26,499 nt of DNA from Elusimicrobiota bacterium (GTDB taxonomy: Bacteria > Elusimicrobiota > Elusimicrobia > UBA1565), in NCBI GenBank assembly GCA_003450735.1, contig DMEZ01000002.1, positions 1 to 26,499 of the forward strand. Direction: 5' to 3'. The translations under genes were made by a program, and so were the position numbers. The notes below the pieces were generated by a model. The model saw nothing but the letters and a program-made list of their open reading frames with translations, did no database searches and was not told the DNA's origin. Positions 15,731-24,573 of the stretch are shown piece after piece (position 1 is the stretch's first letter; each line of letters begins with the position of its first letter).

Positions 15731-17823
15731 CACTTGGAGGTCAGGTTGAAGACGCCGTCCCAGTCCGCGGCCGGCGGCGTCGCGAGGAGCTCCGCGATGT
15801 TCTTCAGGTAGAGCTTCGAGCACTTGTCCCCCGGGACGTGCTGGAGGACCTCCTCGAAGCGCCCCTTCGCCGCGGCGAAGTCCTTCTTGAGGTAGAGCGC
15901 CACGCCCTCTTCATAGGCCGGCAGCGCCTTCTTCCAGACCTCGGGAAGCTGGCCCTTCTTGGAGAACAGCTCGAAGACCTTGATGGGGATGGCCTTCCCG
16001 ACCACGCGCACCGAGCCGAGGAAGCGCGCCTCGACGGCGTCCTTGGCCTCGTTATAGGTGCTCTCGCTGGCCATCACGGTCGAGCCGAAGTACTTGTTGG
16101 CGCCCTCGAGGCGGCTGGCGAGGTTGACGTCGTCGCCGAGCACCGTGTAGGCGAGCTTCTGCGCCGAACCGGTGTTGCCCACGACCACCTCGCCGGAGTT
16201 GAGGCCGATGCGCACCGCGGGCTTCTCCGGGATGGTCGGGTCCACGTAGGACTCGTTGAGTTTGCGGATGGCGTCGATGCATTCGACGGCCGCCGTGCAG
16301 GCGCAGGTCCGGTGGTTGGGAGTATCGAGCGGCGCGTTCCAGAAGGCCATGACGCAGTCGCCGATGTACTTGTCCACGACGCCCTTGTTGGTCATGATGA
16401 CGCCGGTCAGCTCGGTGAGGTAGGTGTTGAGGAACTTGATGAGGTTCTCGGGCGTCATCTTCTCGGAGATCGTCGTGAAGTGCGCGATGTCCAAAAAGAA
16501 GATCGTCATGTCGCGCTTGTCGCCGCCGAGGCGGATCTTGGAGGGGTCCTTGACCAGGATGTCCACGACCTCGGGCGAAACGTACTGGCCGAACATCTGG
16601 CGCACCTCGCGCTTCTGCTTCTCCTCCATGAGGGCGCGGTGGAGCATGAGCGCGACGAAGACGCCGGCGAAGGCCAGGGTCGGGCCGGCGTAGTCGATGA
16701 GCACGAGCTTGAGGAAGAGCAGGTAGCCCAGCCCCAGCCAGGAGGCGAGGAGGGCGAAGAAGAGCGCCGTCGCCGGGAGGGGCGCGAGCAGGGTGATGGC
16801 GTACCCGGCCACCGCCATGGCGGCGATCATCGGCAGGTGCCAGAGCGGGTGGAAGTCCCGAAGATAGTTGCGGTTGAGCAGGTTGTCGACGAGGCTCAGG
16901 TGGACCTCGGCGCCCGGCGCCATCTCGAAGAAGGGGTTCGGGAAGTGGTCGAAGGCCCCGACCGAGATGGAGCCCAGCATCACGATGCCGTCCTTGAGGG
17001 CCGCCTTCTCGTCGTCCTTGAGGCTGTCCTCGAGGATGCGCCAGGCCCCGATGCGGCGGACGCCGTACTCCCACTCCAGGCGGGTCTTGCGGACCATCTT
17101 GCTGCCTTCGACCTCGGTCACCTCCCGCTCGACCTCCTTCTGCCCGGGGACGTTCAAGGTGATGTAGTTCCCCAGCTCGTCGAGGTAGTCCTCGGGCTTC
17201 TTGCCCTCGTAGAGGGCGGTCAAGGCGAGCCCGTACACGGCGAACTTGTCCGGGTCGTCGACCCAGTTGTAGATGTCGGCGGGGTCCGTGCCCATGAACA
17301 GGGTCGTCCGGCGCACCGAGCCGTCCCGCTCCAGGCCCGGGGGGACGACGAGCCCCAGGTGCTTGGTCACCTTGCGCAGCTCCTCGAAGGGATACACCCA
17401 GGGGACCTTGACGCCGGGCTGGTCGTTCCGGAAGACCCCGTGGATGACCTTGTCGGAGTATTTCTTCGTGACCGCGACCAGGGCCGCGTCGTCCTTGGGG
17501 CTGCCGGACTTGTCCGGGAAATGGATATCGAAGGCGACCACCTTGACGCCGAGCTTGAAGAGCTTCTCCAGGAGCTCGGAATAGACGCGGCGAGGCCAGG
17601 GATACTGCCCGATCTTCTCGATGGACTTGTCGTCGATGGCCACCAAGGTGATGCGGTTATCGGCCATGCGCATCCCGCGGAGGCGGAAGAGGCTGTCCGA
17701 CCAGCTGTTGTCCAGGCCCCTGAAGGCGCCCGCGATGGCCAAAACCATCAGGAAGAACGCGTAGATGATGGTGAAATATTTGGGGAACTTCGCCTTGCCC
17801 TGCTTCTTCTCTGTGTCAGCCAT
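15730..17823 (-). CDS. CHASE2-domain class III adenylate cyclase
   Basis: The 697-aa sensor has an N-terminal transmembrane helix (about 15-34). A periplasmic CHASE2 domain follows to about 330 (typical DSLFRLRG and VAFDIHFPDKSG segments). Then come a cluster of membrane helices (about 335-400), a class III cyclase domain (about 425-620) and a TPR-like tail. Cyclase residues are complete: metal aspartates in FFLDIAHFT and YIGDCVMAFW, and the Asn/Arg transition-state pair in DDVNLASRLE. The lysine in VDKYIGD and the aspartate in LGDDVN favour ATP over GTP. It should make cAMP in response to an unknown extracytoplasmic signal. It starts 51 bp after the ccdA-like gene with its own candidate promoter, and overlaps the exonuclease start. 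Confidence 0.93.
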   Translation of the reverse strand: MADTEKKQGKAKFPKYFTIIYAFFLMVLAIAGAFRGLDNSWSDSLFRLRGMRMADNRITLVAIDDKSIEKIGQYPWPRRVYSELLEKLFKLGVKVVAFDIHFPDKSGSPKDDAALVAVTKKYSDKVIHGVFRNDQPGVKVPWVYPFEELRKVTKHLGLVVPPGLERDGSVRRTTLFMGTDPADIYNWVDDPDKFAVYGLALTALYEGKKPEDYLDELGNYITLNVPGQKEVEREVTEVEGSKMVRKTRLEWEYGVRRIGAWRILEDSLKDDEKAALKDGIVMLGSISVGAFDHFPNPFFEMAPGAEVHLSLVDNLLNRNYLRDFHPLWHLPMIAAMAVAGYAITLLAPLPATALFFALLASWLGLGYLLFLKLVLIDYAGPTLAFAGVFVALMLHRALMEEKQKREVRQMFGQYVSPEVVDILVKDPSKIRLGGDKRDMTIFFLDIAHFTTISEKMTPENLIKFLNTYLTELTGVIMTNKGVVDKYIGDCVMAFWNAPLDTPNHRTCACTAAVECIDAIRKLNESYVDPTIPEKPAVRIGLNSGEVVVGNTGSAQKLAYTVLGDDVNLASRLEGANKYFGSTVMASESTYNEAKDAVEARFLGSVRVVGKAIPIKVFELFSKKGQLPEVWKKALPAYEEGVALYLKKDFAAAKGRFEEVLQHVPGDKCSKLYLKNIAELLATPPAADWDGVFNLTSK

Positions 17824-17856
17824 GCGATGCCGTTCTCCTTGCGAGCGGATGCCCGG

Positions 17857-17886
17857 ATTGTACCAAGGTCCCGACTAAGAGGACAA
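17857..17886 (-). promoter_or_regulatory. Candidate promoter for the cyclase operon
   Basis: On the minus strand, TTGTCC (17881-17886, overlapping the end of the ccdA-like gene) and TACAAT (17857-17862) are 18 bp apart. A start about 27 nt before the cyclase ATG would give a leader containing the AAGGAG ribosome site. The -35 match is only moderate. Confidence 0.45.
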
Positions 17887-18588
17887 CCGCGCCAGAACGG
17901 CCATCTTGGCCATCACCCAGGCGGAGATCTGGGAGTACTTGCCCGCCGCCAGCAGGGCCCCGAGGGCCACGATGACCCCGCCCACAACGCGTTCGATGGC
18001 GGGCAGATAGGGGTTCACGCGCTTGAGCAGCTTCATCGCCCGGTCGAGGGCGAGCGCGCAGGCGAGGAGGGGCAGGGCGAAGCCGGCCGAGTAGACCGCG
18101 AGGAGCAGCACGCCCCTCGAGACCGAGCCTTCCTGGGAGGCCATCATGAGGATGCTCGCGAGGATGGGCCCGACGCAGGGCGTCCAGCCGGCCGCGAACG
18201 CCGCTCCGACGAGCACCGAGCCGGCCAGCCCGGCGGGCTTGTCGTGGAAGCGGAAGCGCGCGTCGCGGTAGAGGAAGGCGGCCTTGAACAGGCCGAGCAT
18301 CCAGAGCCCGAGCAGGACGAGCACCACGCCTCCCGCCCGCTCGAGCCAGACGCGGTAGTCCCACAGCGCCGCCCCCAGCGCGGAGGCGGAGGCACCGAGC
18401 GCGATGAAGACCAGCGAGAACCCCAGGATGAAGAAGCCCGCGTGCAGCAGCACGAGGCGCCGGGGCGTCTGGGTCCGCAGGCCTTCGAAGTCCGTCCCCG
18501 CGAGGTAGGCCAGGTACACGGGGACGAGCGGGAGCACGCAGGGCGAGAGGAAGCTCGCCAGGCCCGCGAGGAAGGCGCCCAGGACCAT
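17875..18588 (-). CDS. ccdA: CcdA-like cytochrome c biogenesis / thiol-disulfide transmembrane protein
   Basis: This 237-aa membrane protein has about six hydrophobic helices and the two conserved redox cysteines of the CcdA/DsbD-beta family: C17 in FLSPCVLPLVP and C138 in GWTPCVGP. Such proteins carry electrons from cytoplasmic thioredoxin across the membrane to periplasmic thiol oxidoreductases for cytochrome c maturation or disulfide repair. There is no periplasmic thioredoxin domain, so a separate partner is needed; none is in the window. The ATG shares one base with the sucD stop (TGATG at 18586-18590), tying its expression to the succinyl-CoA synthetase operon. The symbol indicates family, not proven orthology. 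Confidence 0.88.
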   Translation of the reverse strand: MVLGAFLAGLASFLSPCVLPLVPVYLAYLAGTDFEGLRTQTPRRLVLLHAGFFILGFSLVFIALGASASALGAALWDYRVWLERAGGVVLVLLGLWMLGLFKAAFLYRDARFRFHDKPAGLAGSVLVGAAFAAGWTPCVGPILASILMMASQEGSVSRGVLLLAVYSAGFALPLLACALALDRAMKLLKRVNPYLPAIERVVGGVIVALGALLAAGKYSQISAWVMAKMAVLARLSS

Positions 18589-19475
18589 CAGCGGATGGAG
18601 CCGGCCAGGCCCATCGTCCTGCAGACCGCTTCGCCGATGCCGCTCAGGTTGTCGACGACGTGGATGCCGACGCGCTTCAAGGCTTCCACCTTGGAGGCGT
18701 GGGTGCCCGAGCCGCCCTCGATGATGGCGCCGGCGTGGCCCATGCGCCGCCCGGGCGGGGCCGTGCGGCCGGCGACGAACGCGAAGACCGGCTTGCTCAT
18801 CTCCTTCTTGTAGAACTCGGCGGCCTCCTCCTCGGCCGAGCCGCCGATCTCGCCGATGAGCACCACCGCCTTGGTTTCGTCGTCCGCCTCGTAGAGGCGC
18901 AGGATGTCCACGAAGCTCGAGCCCGCCACCGGATCGCCGCCGATGCCCACGACGGTCGACTGGCCGAGCCCGCGCTGGGTGAGCTGCCAGACGGCCTCAT
19001 AGGTCAGGGTCCCCGAGCGGGAGACGACGCCGACGGGGCCGGGCTTGTGGATGTAGCCCGGCATGATGCCGGCCTTGCACTGGCCCGGGGTGATGACGCC
19101 GGGGCAGTTGGGGCCGATGAGTTTGGTGGGGCGGCCCGCGAGGGCCTTCTTGACCCGGACCATGTCGAGGACCGGGATGCCCTCGGTGATGCAGATGACG
19201 GTCGCGATGCCCGCGTCCACGGCCTCCAGGATGGAGTCGGCCGCCGCCGGGGGCGGGACGAAGATGAGCGAGGCGTCGGCCCGGGTCGCCCGGACCGCTT
19301 CCAGCACCGTGTTGAAGACGGGCACGCCCAGGTGCTCGGTGCCGCCCTTGCCGGGGGTCATGCCCGCGACGATCTTGCTGCCGTACTCCAGGCACTGCTT
19401 GGCGTGGAAGGTGCCCGTCGAGCCGGTGATGCCGTGCACGACGATCCGGGACTCCTTGTTCAGCAGGATGCTCAT
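18588..19475 (-). CDS. sucD: Succinyl-CoA synthetase (ADP-forming), alpha subunit
   Basis: The 295-aa alpha subunit carries the CoA-binding Rossmann domain (VVHGITGSTGTFHAKQCLEYG at 12-32), the LIGPNCPGVITPGQCKAGIMPG block, and the phosphorylated catalytic histidine, H247, in GRRMGHAGAII. With SucC it interconverts succinyl-CoA and succinate with nucleotide phosphorylation. Length and motifs are complete. The ATG at 19475 has a GAGGTGAG ribosome site inside the end of sucC and begins 4 bp after the sucC stop. The divergent korAB operon supplies or consumes succinyl-CoA. Confidence 0.96.
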   Translation of the reverse strand: MSILLNKESRIVVHGITGSTGTFHAKQCLEYGSKIVAGMTPGKGGTEHLGVPVFNTVLEAVRATRADASLIFVPPPAAADSILEAVDAGIATVICITEGIPVLDMVRVKKALAGRPTKLIGPNCPGVITPGQCKAGIMPGYIHKPGPVGVVSRSGTLTYEAVWQLTQRGLGQSTVVGIGGDPVAGSSFVDILRLYEADDETKAVVLIGEIGGSAEEEAAEFYKKEMSKPVFAFVAGRTAPPGRRMGHAGAIIEGGSGTHASKVEALKRVGIHVVDNLSGIGEAVCRTMGLAGSIR

Positions 19476-19479
19476 GGTC

Positions 19480-20643
19480 TCACCTCGCCGCCGCGGACAC
19501 GGCCTTCTGGGCCGCGTCCCAGAGGCTCTCGGCCTGCTCCATCCTCAAACCCGACCTGCGCAGCAGCTCCCGGCCCTCGGCCACGTTCGTCCCCTCCAGC
19601 CGCACGACGAGGGGGACGGAGAGCTTCACCTTCTTGACGGCCTCGAGCACGCCCTGCGCGATGACGTCGCAGCGCATGATGCCGCCGAAGATGTTGATGA
19701 GGATGGTCCTCACCTTGGGGTCCTTCAGGATGATCCGGAAGGCCGCGGCGACCTGCTCCGCGGTCGCGCCGCCGCCCACGTCCAGGAAGTTCGCGGGCGT
19801 CCCCCCCGCCAAAGCCACCGTGTCCATCGTGCCCATGGCGAGGCCGGCCCCGTTGACCATGCACCCGATGTTCCCGTCGAGGCCGATGTAGTTGATGCCC
19901 ACCTTCTTGGCCTCGCGCTCCAGCGCCGTGGCCTCGGGGTCCTTGCGCGCCGAGAGCTCCTTGTGCCGGAAGAGGGCGTTGTCGTCCACCACGATCTTGC
20001 CGTCGATGGCCAGCAGGCGTCCCTCCGCTGTCAGGATCAGCGGGTTGACCTCCACCAGGGAGGCGTCGAGGTCGACGAAGAGCCGGACCAGGGCGCTGAC
20101 GAGCCGCACGAAGGAGCCCAGCTCCGAAACCGGGACGCCGAGCCGGAAGGCGAGGCGCCGGGCCTGGAAGGGCTCCATGCCCCGCACGGAGTCGACGCGC
20201 TCCCTGAGGATGGCCTCAGGCCTGGACTTGGCGAGCTCCTCGATCTGCATGCCGCCCTCGGCCGAGGCGATGACGACGGGGCAGGCCTCGCGCCGGTCGA
20301 GGACGACCGAGAGGTAGATCTCGCGCGCGATCTTCGACGCCTGGTCCACGAGGACCTCCCGCACGCTCAGGGCGCTTCCGTGGGTCTGGTGGGTGGCGAT
20401 CTTCATGCCGAGCATGGCCTTGGCGGCCTCGCGGGCCTCGGCGGGCGTCTTGACGAGCTTGACCCCGCCCGCCTTGCCGCGCCCGCCGGCGAGCACCTGG
20501 GCTTTCAGCACCCAGGGGCCCTTTCCGGCGCGGCGCAGGGCCGCGGGGAGTTGGGCCGCCTTCGTGATGACGCCGCCCGTCCGGGGCACCGGGATGCCCG
20601 CCGTCTCGAAGATCCGCTTCGCTTCGTATTCCAGGAGTTTCAT
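19480..20643 (-). CDS. sucC: Succinyl-CoA synthetase (ADP-forming), beta subunit
   Basis: This 387-aa ATP-grasp subunit starts MKLLEYEAKRIFETAGIPVP, as in the family, and includes GKGPWVLKAQVLAGGRGKAGGVKL (nucleotide-binding lid), VEVNPLILT (metal/nucleotide site) and the C-terminal INIFGGIMRCDVIAQGV block. The ATG at 20643 was chosen because GAGGA precedes it by 8 bp and it matches the usual 388-residue length. An in-frame ATG at 20679 would add 12 AT-rich codons. It is the first gene of the minus-strand run reaching hutU, transcribed divergently from the CBS-korAB operon across 57 bp. Confidence 0.96.
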   Translation of the reverse strand: MKLLEYEAKRIFETAGIPVPRTGGVITKAAQLPAALRRAGKGPWVLKAQVLAGGRGKAGGVKLVKTPAEAREAAKAMLGMKIATHQTHGSALSVREVLVDQASKIAREIYLSVVLDRREACPVVIASAEGGMQIEELAKSRPEAILRERVDSVRGMEPFQARRLAFRLGVPVSELGSFVRLVSALVRLFVDLDASLVEVNPLILTAEGRLLAIDGKIVVDDNALFRHKELSARKDPEATALEREAKKVGINYIGLDGNIGCMVNGAGLAMGTMDTVALAGGTPANFLDVGGGATAEQVAAAFRIILKDPKVRTILINIFGGIMRCDVIAQGVLEAVKKVKLSVPLVVRLEGTNVAEGRELLRRSGLRMEQAESLWDAAQKAVSAAAR

Positions 20644-20700
20644 CAGGGGTTTCCTCGCAGGGTTTTTTAATATTATCATATTCCTCGTAACCTCCCCCCT
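20644..20700. promoter_or_regulatory. Divergent control region between sucCD and CBS-korAB
   Basis: These 57 bp separate two head-to-head operons and contain the only AT-rich core of the area, including an inverted repeat AATAT-TATC-ATATT (20669-20682). Candidate -10 boxes exist on both strands: TATTAT at 20671-20676 on the plus strand and TATGAT at 20675-20680 on the minus strand. I find no convincing -35 box for either, so promoter type is uncertain and activator-dependent or alternative-sigma control is possible. A plus-strand Shine-Dalgarno sequence is absent before 20701. Confidence 0.5.
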
Positions 20701-21168
20701 ATGACACTGAAGATCGATCCTCTCAATGAACCCGTATCACGCATGCCCCAGCTGGAGTGCCTGTCCGTCGCGGAGAGCACGTCCTTCGGAAAGGCCCTGG
20801 GGCTCATGCGGCAGGCCAACGCCGGCTCGGTGCTGGTCTGCAAGTCCAAACGCCTGCTCGGCTGGCTGACCCAGCGCCGCATCCTGGAGAAGTTCGCCAT
20901 CGAGCGCGTCTCCCCCAAGACCCCCGTCGGCAAACTCATGGCCCGCGACCCGGTGACCATCGGCCCGGAGACCACGGTCGGCCAAGCCGCTGGGCTCATG
21001 CGCCGCAAGGACCTGCGCGGCCTGCCGGTCGTGGACGCCAAGGGCCTCCTCTTGGGCCTGGTCACCGCCGGCCGCATCGTCCGATTCGTCGCCGCGAACT
21101 ATCCGCTCGAGATCATGAACCTTCCTCCAGAGCCCAGACGCTTGGCGGAGGAGGTCGAGGGAGCCTAA
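20701..21168 (+). CDS. CBS-domain pair protein, first gene of the kor operon
   Basis: The 155-aa protein consists of two CBS motifs (about residues 15-65 and 72-132) with the usual VLVCKSKRLLGWLTQRRILE and VGKLMARDPVTIGPETTVGQ patterns, plus a short acidic tail. CBS pairs bind AMP, ADP, ATP, NAD or SAM and regulate attached or partner proteins. There is no catalytic or DNA-binding domain here. It is co-transcribed with korA: its TAA and the korA ATG share one base (TAATG). With a second CBS protein at the other end of korAB, it is a plausible energy-charge regulator of the oxidoreductase. This role is inferred from position only. Confidence 0.87.
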   Translation: MTLKIDPLNEPVSRMPQLECLSVAESTSFGKALGLMRQANAGSVLVCKSKRLLGWLTQRRILEKFAIERVSPKTPVGKLMARDPVTIGPETTVGQAAGLMRRKDLRGLPVVDAKGLLLGLVTAGRIVRFVAANYPLEIMNLPPEPRRLAEEVEGA

Positions 21169-23057
21169 TGGGAATCTCCATGAAAGACCAGACCGCCGCG
21201 AACAAGCACCCGAAAGCCGGCAAGAAACCCTCCCGGGAGCTCGAAGCCGTCACCATCCGCTTCGCCGGGGACTCCGGCGACGGCATCCAGCTGACCGGAG
21301 GCCAGTTCACCAACTCGACCGCCGCGCTCGGCAACGACCTGAGCACCCTGCCCGACTATCCGGCTGAGATCCGCGCCCCCGCGGGCTCCCTTCCGGGCGT
21401 CAGCGGGTTCCAGATCCAGTTCTCCTCCCGCAAGGTCCTCACCCCGGGCGACCGGCCGCAGGTGCTCGTCGCCTTCAACCCCGCCGCCCTCAAGGTGAAC
21501 CTGAAGAGCCTCGAGCCGGGCGCCCTCATCATCGCCAACAAGGACGCTTTCGGCGAGGCGAACCTCAAGAAGGCCGCCTACGAGAAGAATCCCCTCGAGG
21601 ACGGGAGCCTCTCGGCCTACCGGGTCCTCGCCGTCGAGATGACCCACCTGACCGAACACGCCCTCGCCGACCTCAAGCTGGCCCGCCCGCAGGTCGAGCG
21701 CTGCAAGAACTTCTTCGCCCTGGGGATCATGTACTGGATCTACGAGCGTCCGCTCGAGCCCACCCAGGCCTGGATCCGCGGCAAGTTCGCCAAGCGCCCC
21801 GAACTCATGGAGGCGAACCTCCGCGCCCTGCAGGCCGGCCACGTCTACGCCGAGACCGCCGAGATCTTCGAGCACACCTACCGCGTCAAGCGGGCGCCCA
21901 TCCGCCCGGGCCGCTACCGCAACATCATGGGCAACGAGGCGGCCGCCCTCGGCCTCGTCGCCGCCAGCCGCCTGGCGAAGAAGGAGCTGTACCTGGGCTC
22001 CTACCCCATCACCCCCGCCACCGAGATTTTGCAGTTCCTCTCGGGCTACAAGGGCCACCGGGTGAAGGTCCTCCAGGCCGAGGACGAGATCGCGGCGGTC
22101 TGCTCCTCCATCGGAGCGTCCTTCGCGGGTTGTCTCGCGGCCACCTCCACGAGCGGGCCCGGCCTCGCCCTCAAGAGCGAGGCGATGGGCCTGGCGGTGA
22201 TCACGGAGCTGCCGCTCGTGATCATCAACGTCCAGCGCGGCGGGCCCTCCACGGGCCTGCCGACCAAGACCGAGCAGGCGGACCTCTTCCAGGCGATCTT
22301 CGGCCGCAACGGCGAGTCTCCCCTCGTCGTGCTGGCCGCCGCCACGCCGAGCGACTGCTTCACCATGACCGTCGAGGCGGCCCGCATCGCGATCAAGTAC
22401 ATGACCCCGGTGGTGATGCTCTCGGACGGCTACCTCGCCAACGGCTCCGAGCCCTGGCGCGTCCCGACCTTGGACGAACTCCCGAAGTTCGAGGTCCCCT
22501 CGGCCGGCGAACCGGCCGGCTTCGCCCCCTACAAGCGCGACCCGAAGACCCTCTCGCGCCCCTGGGCCGTCCCCGGCATGCCGGGCTTCGAGCACCGCAT
22601 CGGCGGCCTCGAGAAGCAGGACGTGACGGGCAGCGTCAGCTATGACGCGGACAACCACGAGCGGATGTCCCGCCTGCGAGCCGAGAAGATCGCCCGCGTG
22701 GCCGACGAGATCCCTTCCACGCAGGTGCTCGGCCAGCCCTCGGGCAAGGTGCTGGTCGTCGGCTGGGGCTCCACCTACGGAGCCATCACCGCGGCCGTGC
22801 AGTCCCTGCAGGCCGAGGGCCAGCCGGTGTCCTCCATCCACCTGCGCAACCTCTGGCCCCTGCCTCCGGACCTGGGCTCCATCCTGAAGCGCTTCGAGCG
22901 GGTGCTGGTGCCGGAGATCAACCTCGGCCAGCTGCTCTTCCTGCTCCGCGAGCGCTACCTGCTCCCGGCCGTCGGCCTCAACAAGGTCAAGGGCCAGCCC
23001 TTCCGGGTCGACGAGGTCCGGCAGGGCATCCTCGAACAGCTCCAGGCGAAGGGGTGA
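21168..23057 (+). CDS. korA: 2-oxoglutarate:ferredoxin oxidoreductase, alpha subunit (gamma-alpha fusion)
   Basis: The 629-aa subunit fuses an N-terminal gamma domain (TIRFAGDSGDGIQLTGGQFT near residue 30) to the alpha domain (GNEAAALGLVAASRL, then LGSYPITPATEILQFLS). It contains the signature RGGPSTGLPTKTEQADL, typical of the 2-oxoglutarate-type rather than pyruvate-type enzymes. With KorB it catalyses reversible, ferredoxin-linked oxidative decarboxylation of 2-oxoglutarate to succinyl-CoA. The start at 21168 overlaps the CBS gene stop and has an AGGGAG ribosome site; an alternative ATG is 12 bp on. Its stop lies 5 bp before the preferred korB ATG. Substrate assignment rests on motif and the adjacent sucCD; other 2-oxoacids remain possible. 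Confidence 0.93.
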   Translation: MGISMKDQTAANKHPKAGKKPSRELEAVTIRFAGDSGDGIQLTGGQFTNSTAALGNDLSTLPDYPAEIRAPAGSLPGVSGFQIQFSSRKVLTPGDRPQVLVAFNPAALKVNLKSLEPGALIIANKDAFGEANLKKAAYEKNPLEDGSLSAYRVLAVEMTHLTEHALADLKLARPQVERCKNFFALGIMYWIYERPLEPTQAWIRGKFAKRPELMEANLRALQAGHVYAETAEIFEHTYRVKRAPIRPGRYRNIMGNEAAALGLVAASRLAKKELYLGSYPITPATEILQFLSGYKGHRVKVLQAEDEIAAVCSSIGASFAGCLAATSTSGPGLALKSEAMGLAVITELPLVIINVQRGGPSTGLPTKTEQADLFQAIFGRNGESPLVVLAAATPSDCFTMTVEAARIAIKYMTPVVMLSDGYLANGSEPWRVPTLDELPKFEVPSAGEPAGFAPYKRDPKTLSRPWAVPGMPGFEHRIGGLEKQDVTGSVSYDADNHERMSRLRAEKIARVADEIPSTQVLGQPSGKVLVVGWGSTYGAITAAVQSLQAEGQPVSSIHLRNLWPLPPDLGSILKRFERVLVPEINLGQLLFLLRERYLLPAVGLNKVKGQPFRVDEVRQGILEQLQAKG

Positions 23058-23062
23058 CCTCC

Positions 23063-24088
23063 ATGACCGACAAGAACGCGCCCGTCGAGAAGAAGCCTCT
23101 GACCCGCCAGGATTTCGTCTCCAACCAGAGCGTGCGCTGGTGCCCCGGCTGCGGGGACTACGCCATCCTGGCCGTCGTCCAGAAGACCCTCGCCGCCGTC
23201 GGGATCCCGCGGGAGAAGACCGTCATCGTCTCCGGGATCGGCTGCTCGAGCCGCTTCCCCTACTACGTGAACTCCTACGGGTTCCATACCATCCACGGCC
23301 GGGCTCCCGCCGTCGCGACCGGCGTCAAGCTGGCCAACCCCGACCTGCAGGTCTGGGTGGTGACGGGCGACGGCGACGGCCTGGCCATCGGCGGCAACCA
23401 CATGCACCACATCCTCCGCCGGAACCCGAACATCAAGATCCTGCTCTTCAACAACCGGATCTACGGCCTCACGAAGGGGCAGTACTCGCCCACCTCGGAG
23501 AAGGGCAAGATCACCAAGTCCTCCCCGGCCGGCACCATCGAGCGGCCCGTCAACGCCCTGCGCTTCGCGCTGGCCGCCGAGGCGCCCTTCGTCGCGCGCG
23601 CCGTGGACACCGACATCGTGACGATGGGCAACGTCCTGGAGCGGGCGGCCAGGCACAAGGGCGTCTCCTTCGTGGAGCTCTACCAGAACTGCGTGGTCTT
23701 CAACGACGGCGCCTTCGAGGAAGTCGAGGACAGCGCCACCCGGGACGACTTCACCCTCAAGCTCGAGCAGGGCAAGCCCCTGATCTTCGGGAAGGCCAAG
23801 GACCGGGGCATCCGCCTGCGCGAGGGCCGGCCCGAGGTGGTCACCTTCAAGCCGGGCGAGCCGCCCAAGGACATCCTGGTGCACGACGAGCAGGCCCTGC
23901 CCTCCTACCAGTACATGCTCACCCAGCTCGAGCCGCCGGACTTCCCGGCCCCGGTCGGGGTGTTCCGCGCCGTCTCCGAGGCGACCCTCGAGGACCTCAT
24001 GGAGTCCCAGTTCAAGGCCGCGATGAAGCCCGGCGCCGACGACCTCTACAAGCTGATGTGCGGCCGCGACACCTGGGAGATCCAATGA
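23063..24088 (+). CDS. korB: 2-oxoglutarate:ferredoxin oxidoreductase, beta subunit
   Basis: This 341-aa subunit binds thiamine diphosphate and a [4Fe-4S] cluster. The cluster cysteines include RWCPGCGDYAI and GIGCSS. The TPP motif is GDGDGLAIGGNH through to LLFNN. I prefer the ATG at 23063, which has AAGGGG 8 bp upstream, over a GTG at 23054 that overlaps the korA stop. The two differ by three residues. No separate ferredoxin-type delta subunit is present, so this is the two-subunit form. The stop overlaps the next start (ATGA at 24085-24088). Confidence 0.93.
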   Translation: MTDKNAPVEKKPLTRQDFVSNQSVRWCPGCGDYAILAVVQKTLAAVGIPREKTVIVSGIGCSSRFPYYVNSYGFHTIHGRAPAVATGVKLANPDLQVWVVTGDGDGLAIGGNHMHHILRRNPNIKILLFNNRIYGLTKGQYSPTSEKGKITKSSPAGTIERPVNALRFALAAEAPFVARAVDTDIVTMGNVLERAARHKGVSFVELYQNCVVFNDGAFEEVEDSATRDDFTLKLEQGKPLIFGKAKDRGIRLREGRPEVVTFKPGEPPKDILVHDEQALPSYQYMLTQLEPPDFPAPVGVFRAVSEATLEDLMESQFKAAMKPGADDLYKLMCGRDTWEIQ

Positions 24089-24567
24089 AATGCCCTGACT
24101 GCGGCTGGCAGAACCTGGCCGGAGCGGATGTCTGCGAGCACTGCTCCACGCCCCTGGAGCCCGCGGCCGCTCCCGGCGGCGGTCTCGCCGGCAGGCTGGC
24201 CTGCAAGGTCGCCAAGCTCAAGACCCGCAAGGCCCTCCTCCTGGCGCCCGACGCCGCGGTGGCCGAGTCCGTCCGCCGGATGCGCAAGGCCAAGGCCTCC
24301 TGCGCGCTGGTGACCCGGGACGGCGAGCTCGTGGGCATCCTCACCGAGCACGGCCTCCTGCAGAGGTTCGTGGGCCTGCGCGACCCCCAGAAGACCCAGG
24401 TGTGCGAGGTCATGGAGACCGACCCCATCCTGCTCGACGGCGGCGATTCGGTGGCCTACGCTTTCCACCAGCTGTCTTTGGGCGGCTACCGCCACCTGGC
24501 CATCCGCCTTCCCGGCGGCAGCCTGGGGACGGTCTCGGCCCAGGACCTGGTGGAAACCCTGGTCTAG
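24085..24567 (+). CDS. Zinc-ribbon plus CBS-pair protein, last gene of the kor operon
   Basis: The 160-aa protein begins with a compact four-cysteine zinc ribbon (C3, C6, C17, C20 in KCPDCGWQN...VCEHC). A Pro/Ala/Gly linker follows, then two CBS motifs (about 48-100 and 105-158), with ILTEHGLLQRFVG and VCEVMETDPILLDGGDSV. Zinc ribbons mediate protein or nucleic-acid contacts, and CBS pairs sense adenine nucleotides. It is translationally coupled to korB by ATGA. The two CBS proteins of this operon differ in sequence and only this one has the ribbon, which suggests non-redundant roles. It ends 6 bp from the convergent FHA gene. A regulatory role on KorAB is inferred. Confidence 0.85.
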   Translation: MKCPDCGWQNLAGADVCEHCSTPLEPAAAPGGGLAGRLACKVAKLKTRKALLLAPDAAVAESVRRMRKAKASCALVTRDGELVGILTEHGLLQRFVGLRDPQKTQVCEVMETDPILLDGGDSVAYAFHQLSLGGYRHLAIRLPGGSLGTVSAQDLVETLV

Positions 24568-24573
24568 GGCCGC

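Noticed and set aside
15838..18813. A 991-codon plus-strand frame opposite the cyclase, ccdA-like and sucD genes
   Set aside because: It spans several well-supported minus-strand genes in one antisense frame, a typical artefact of high GC at third positions.
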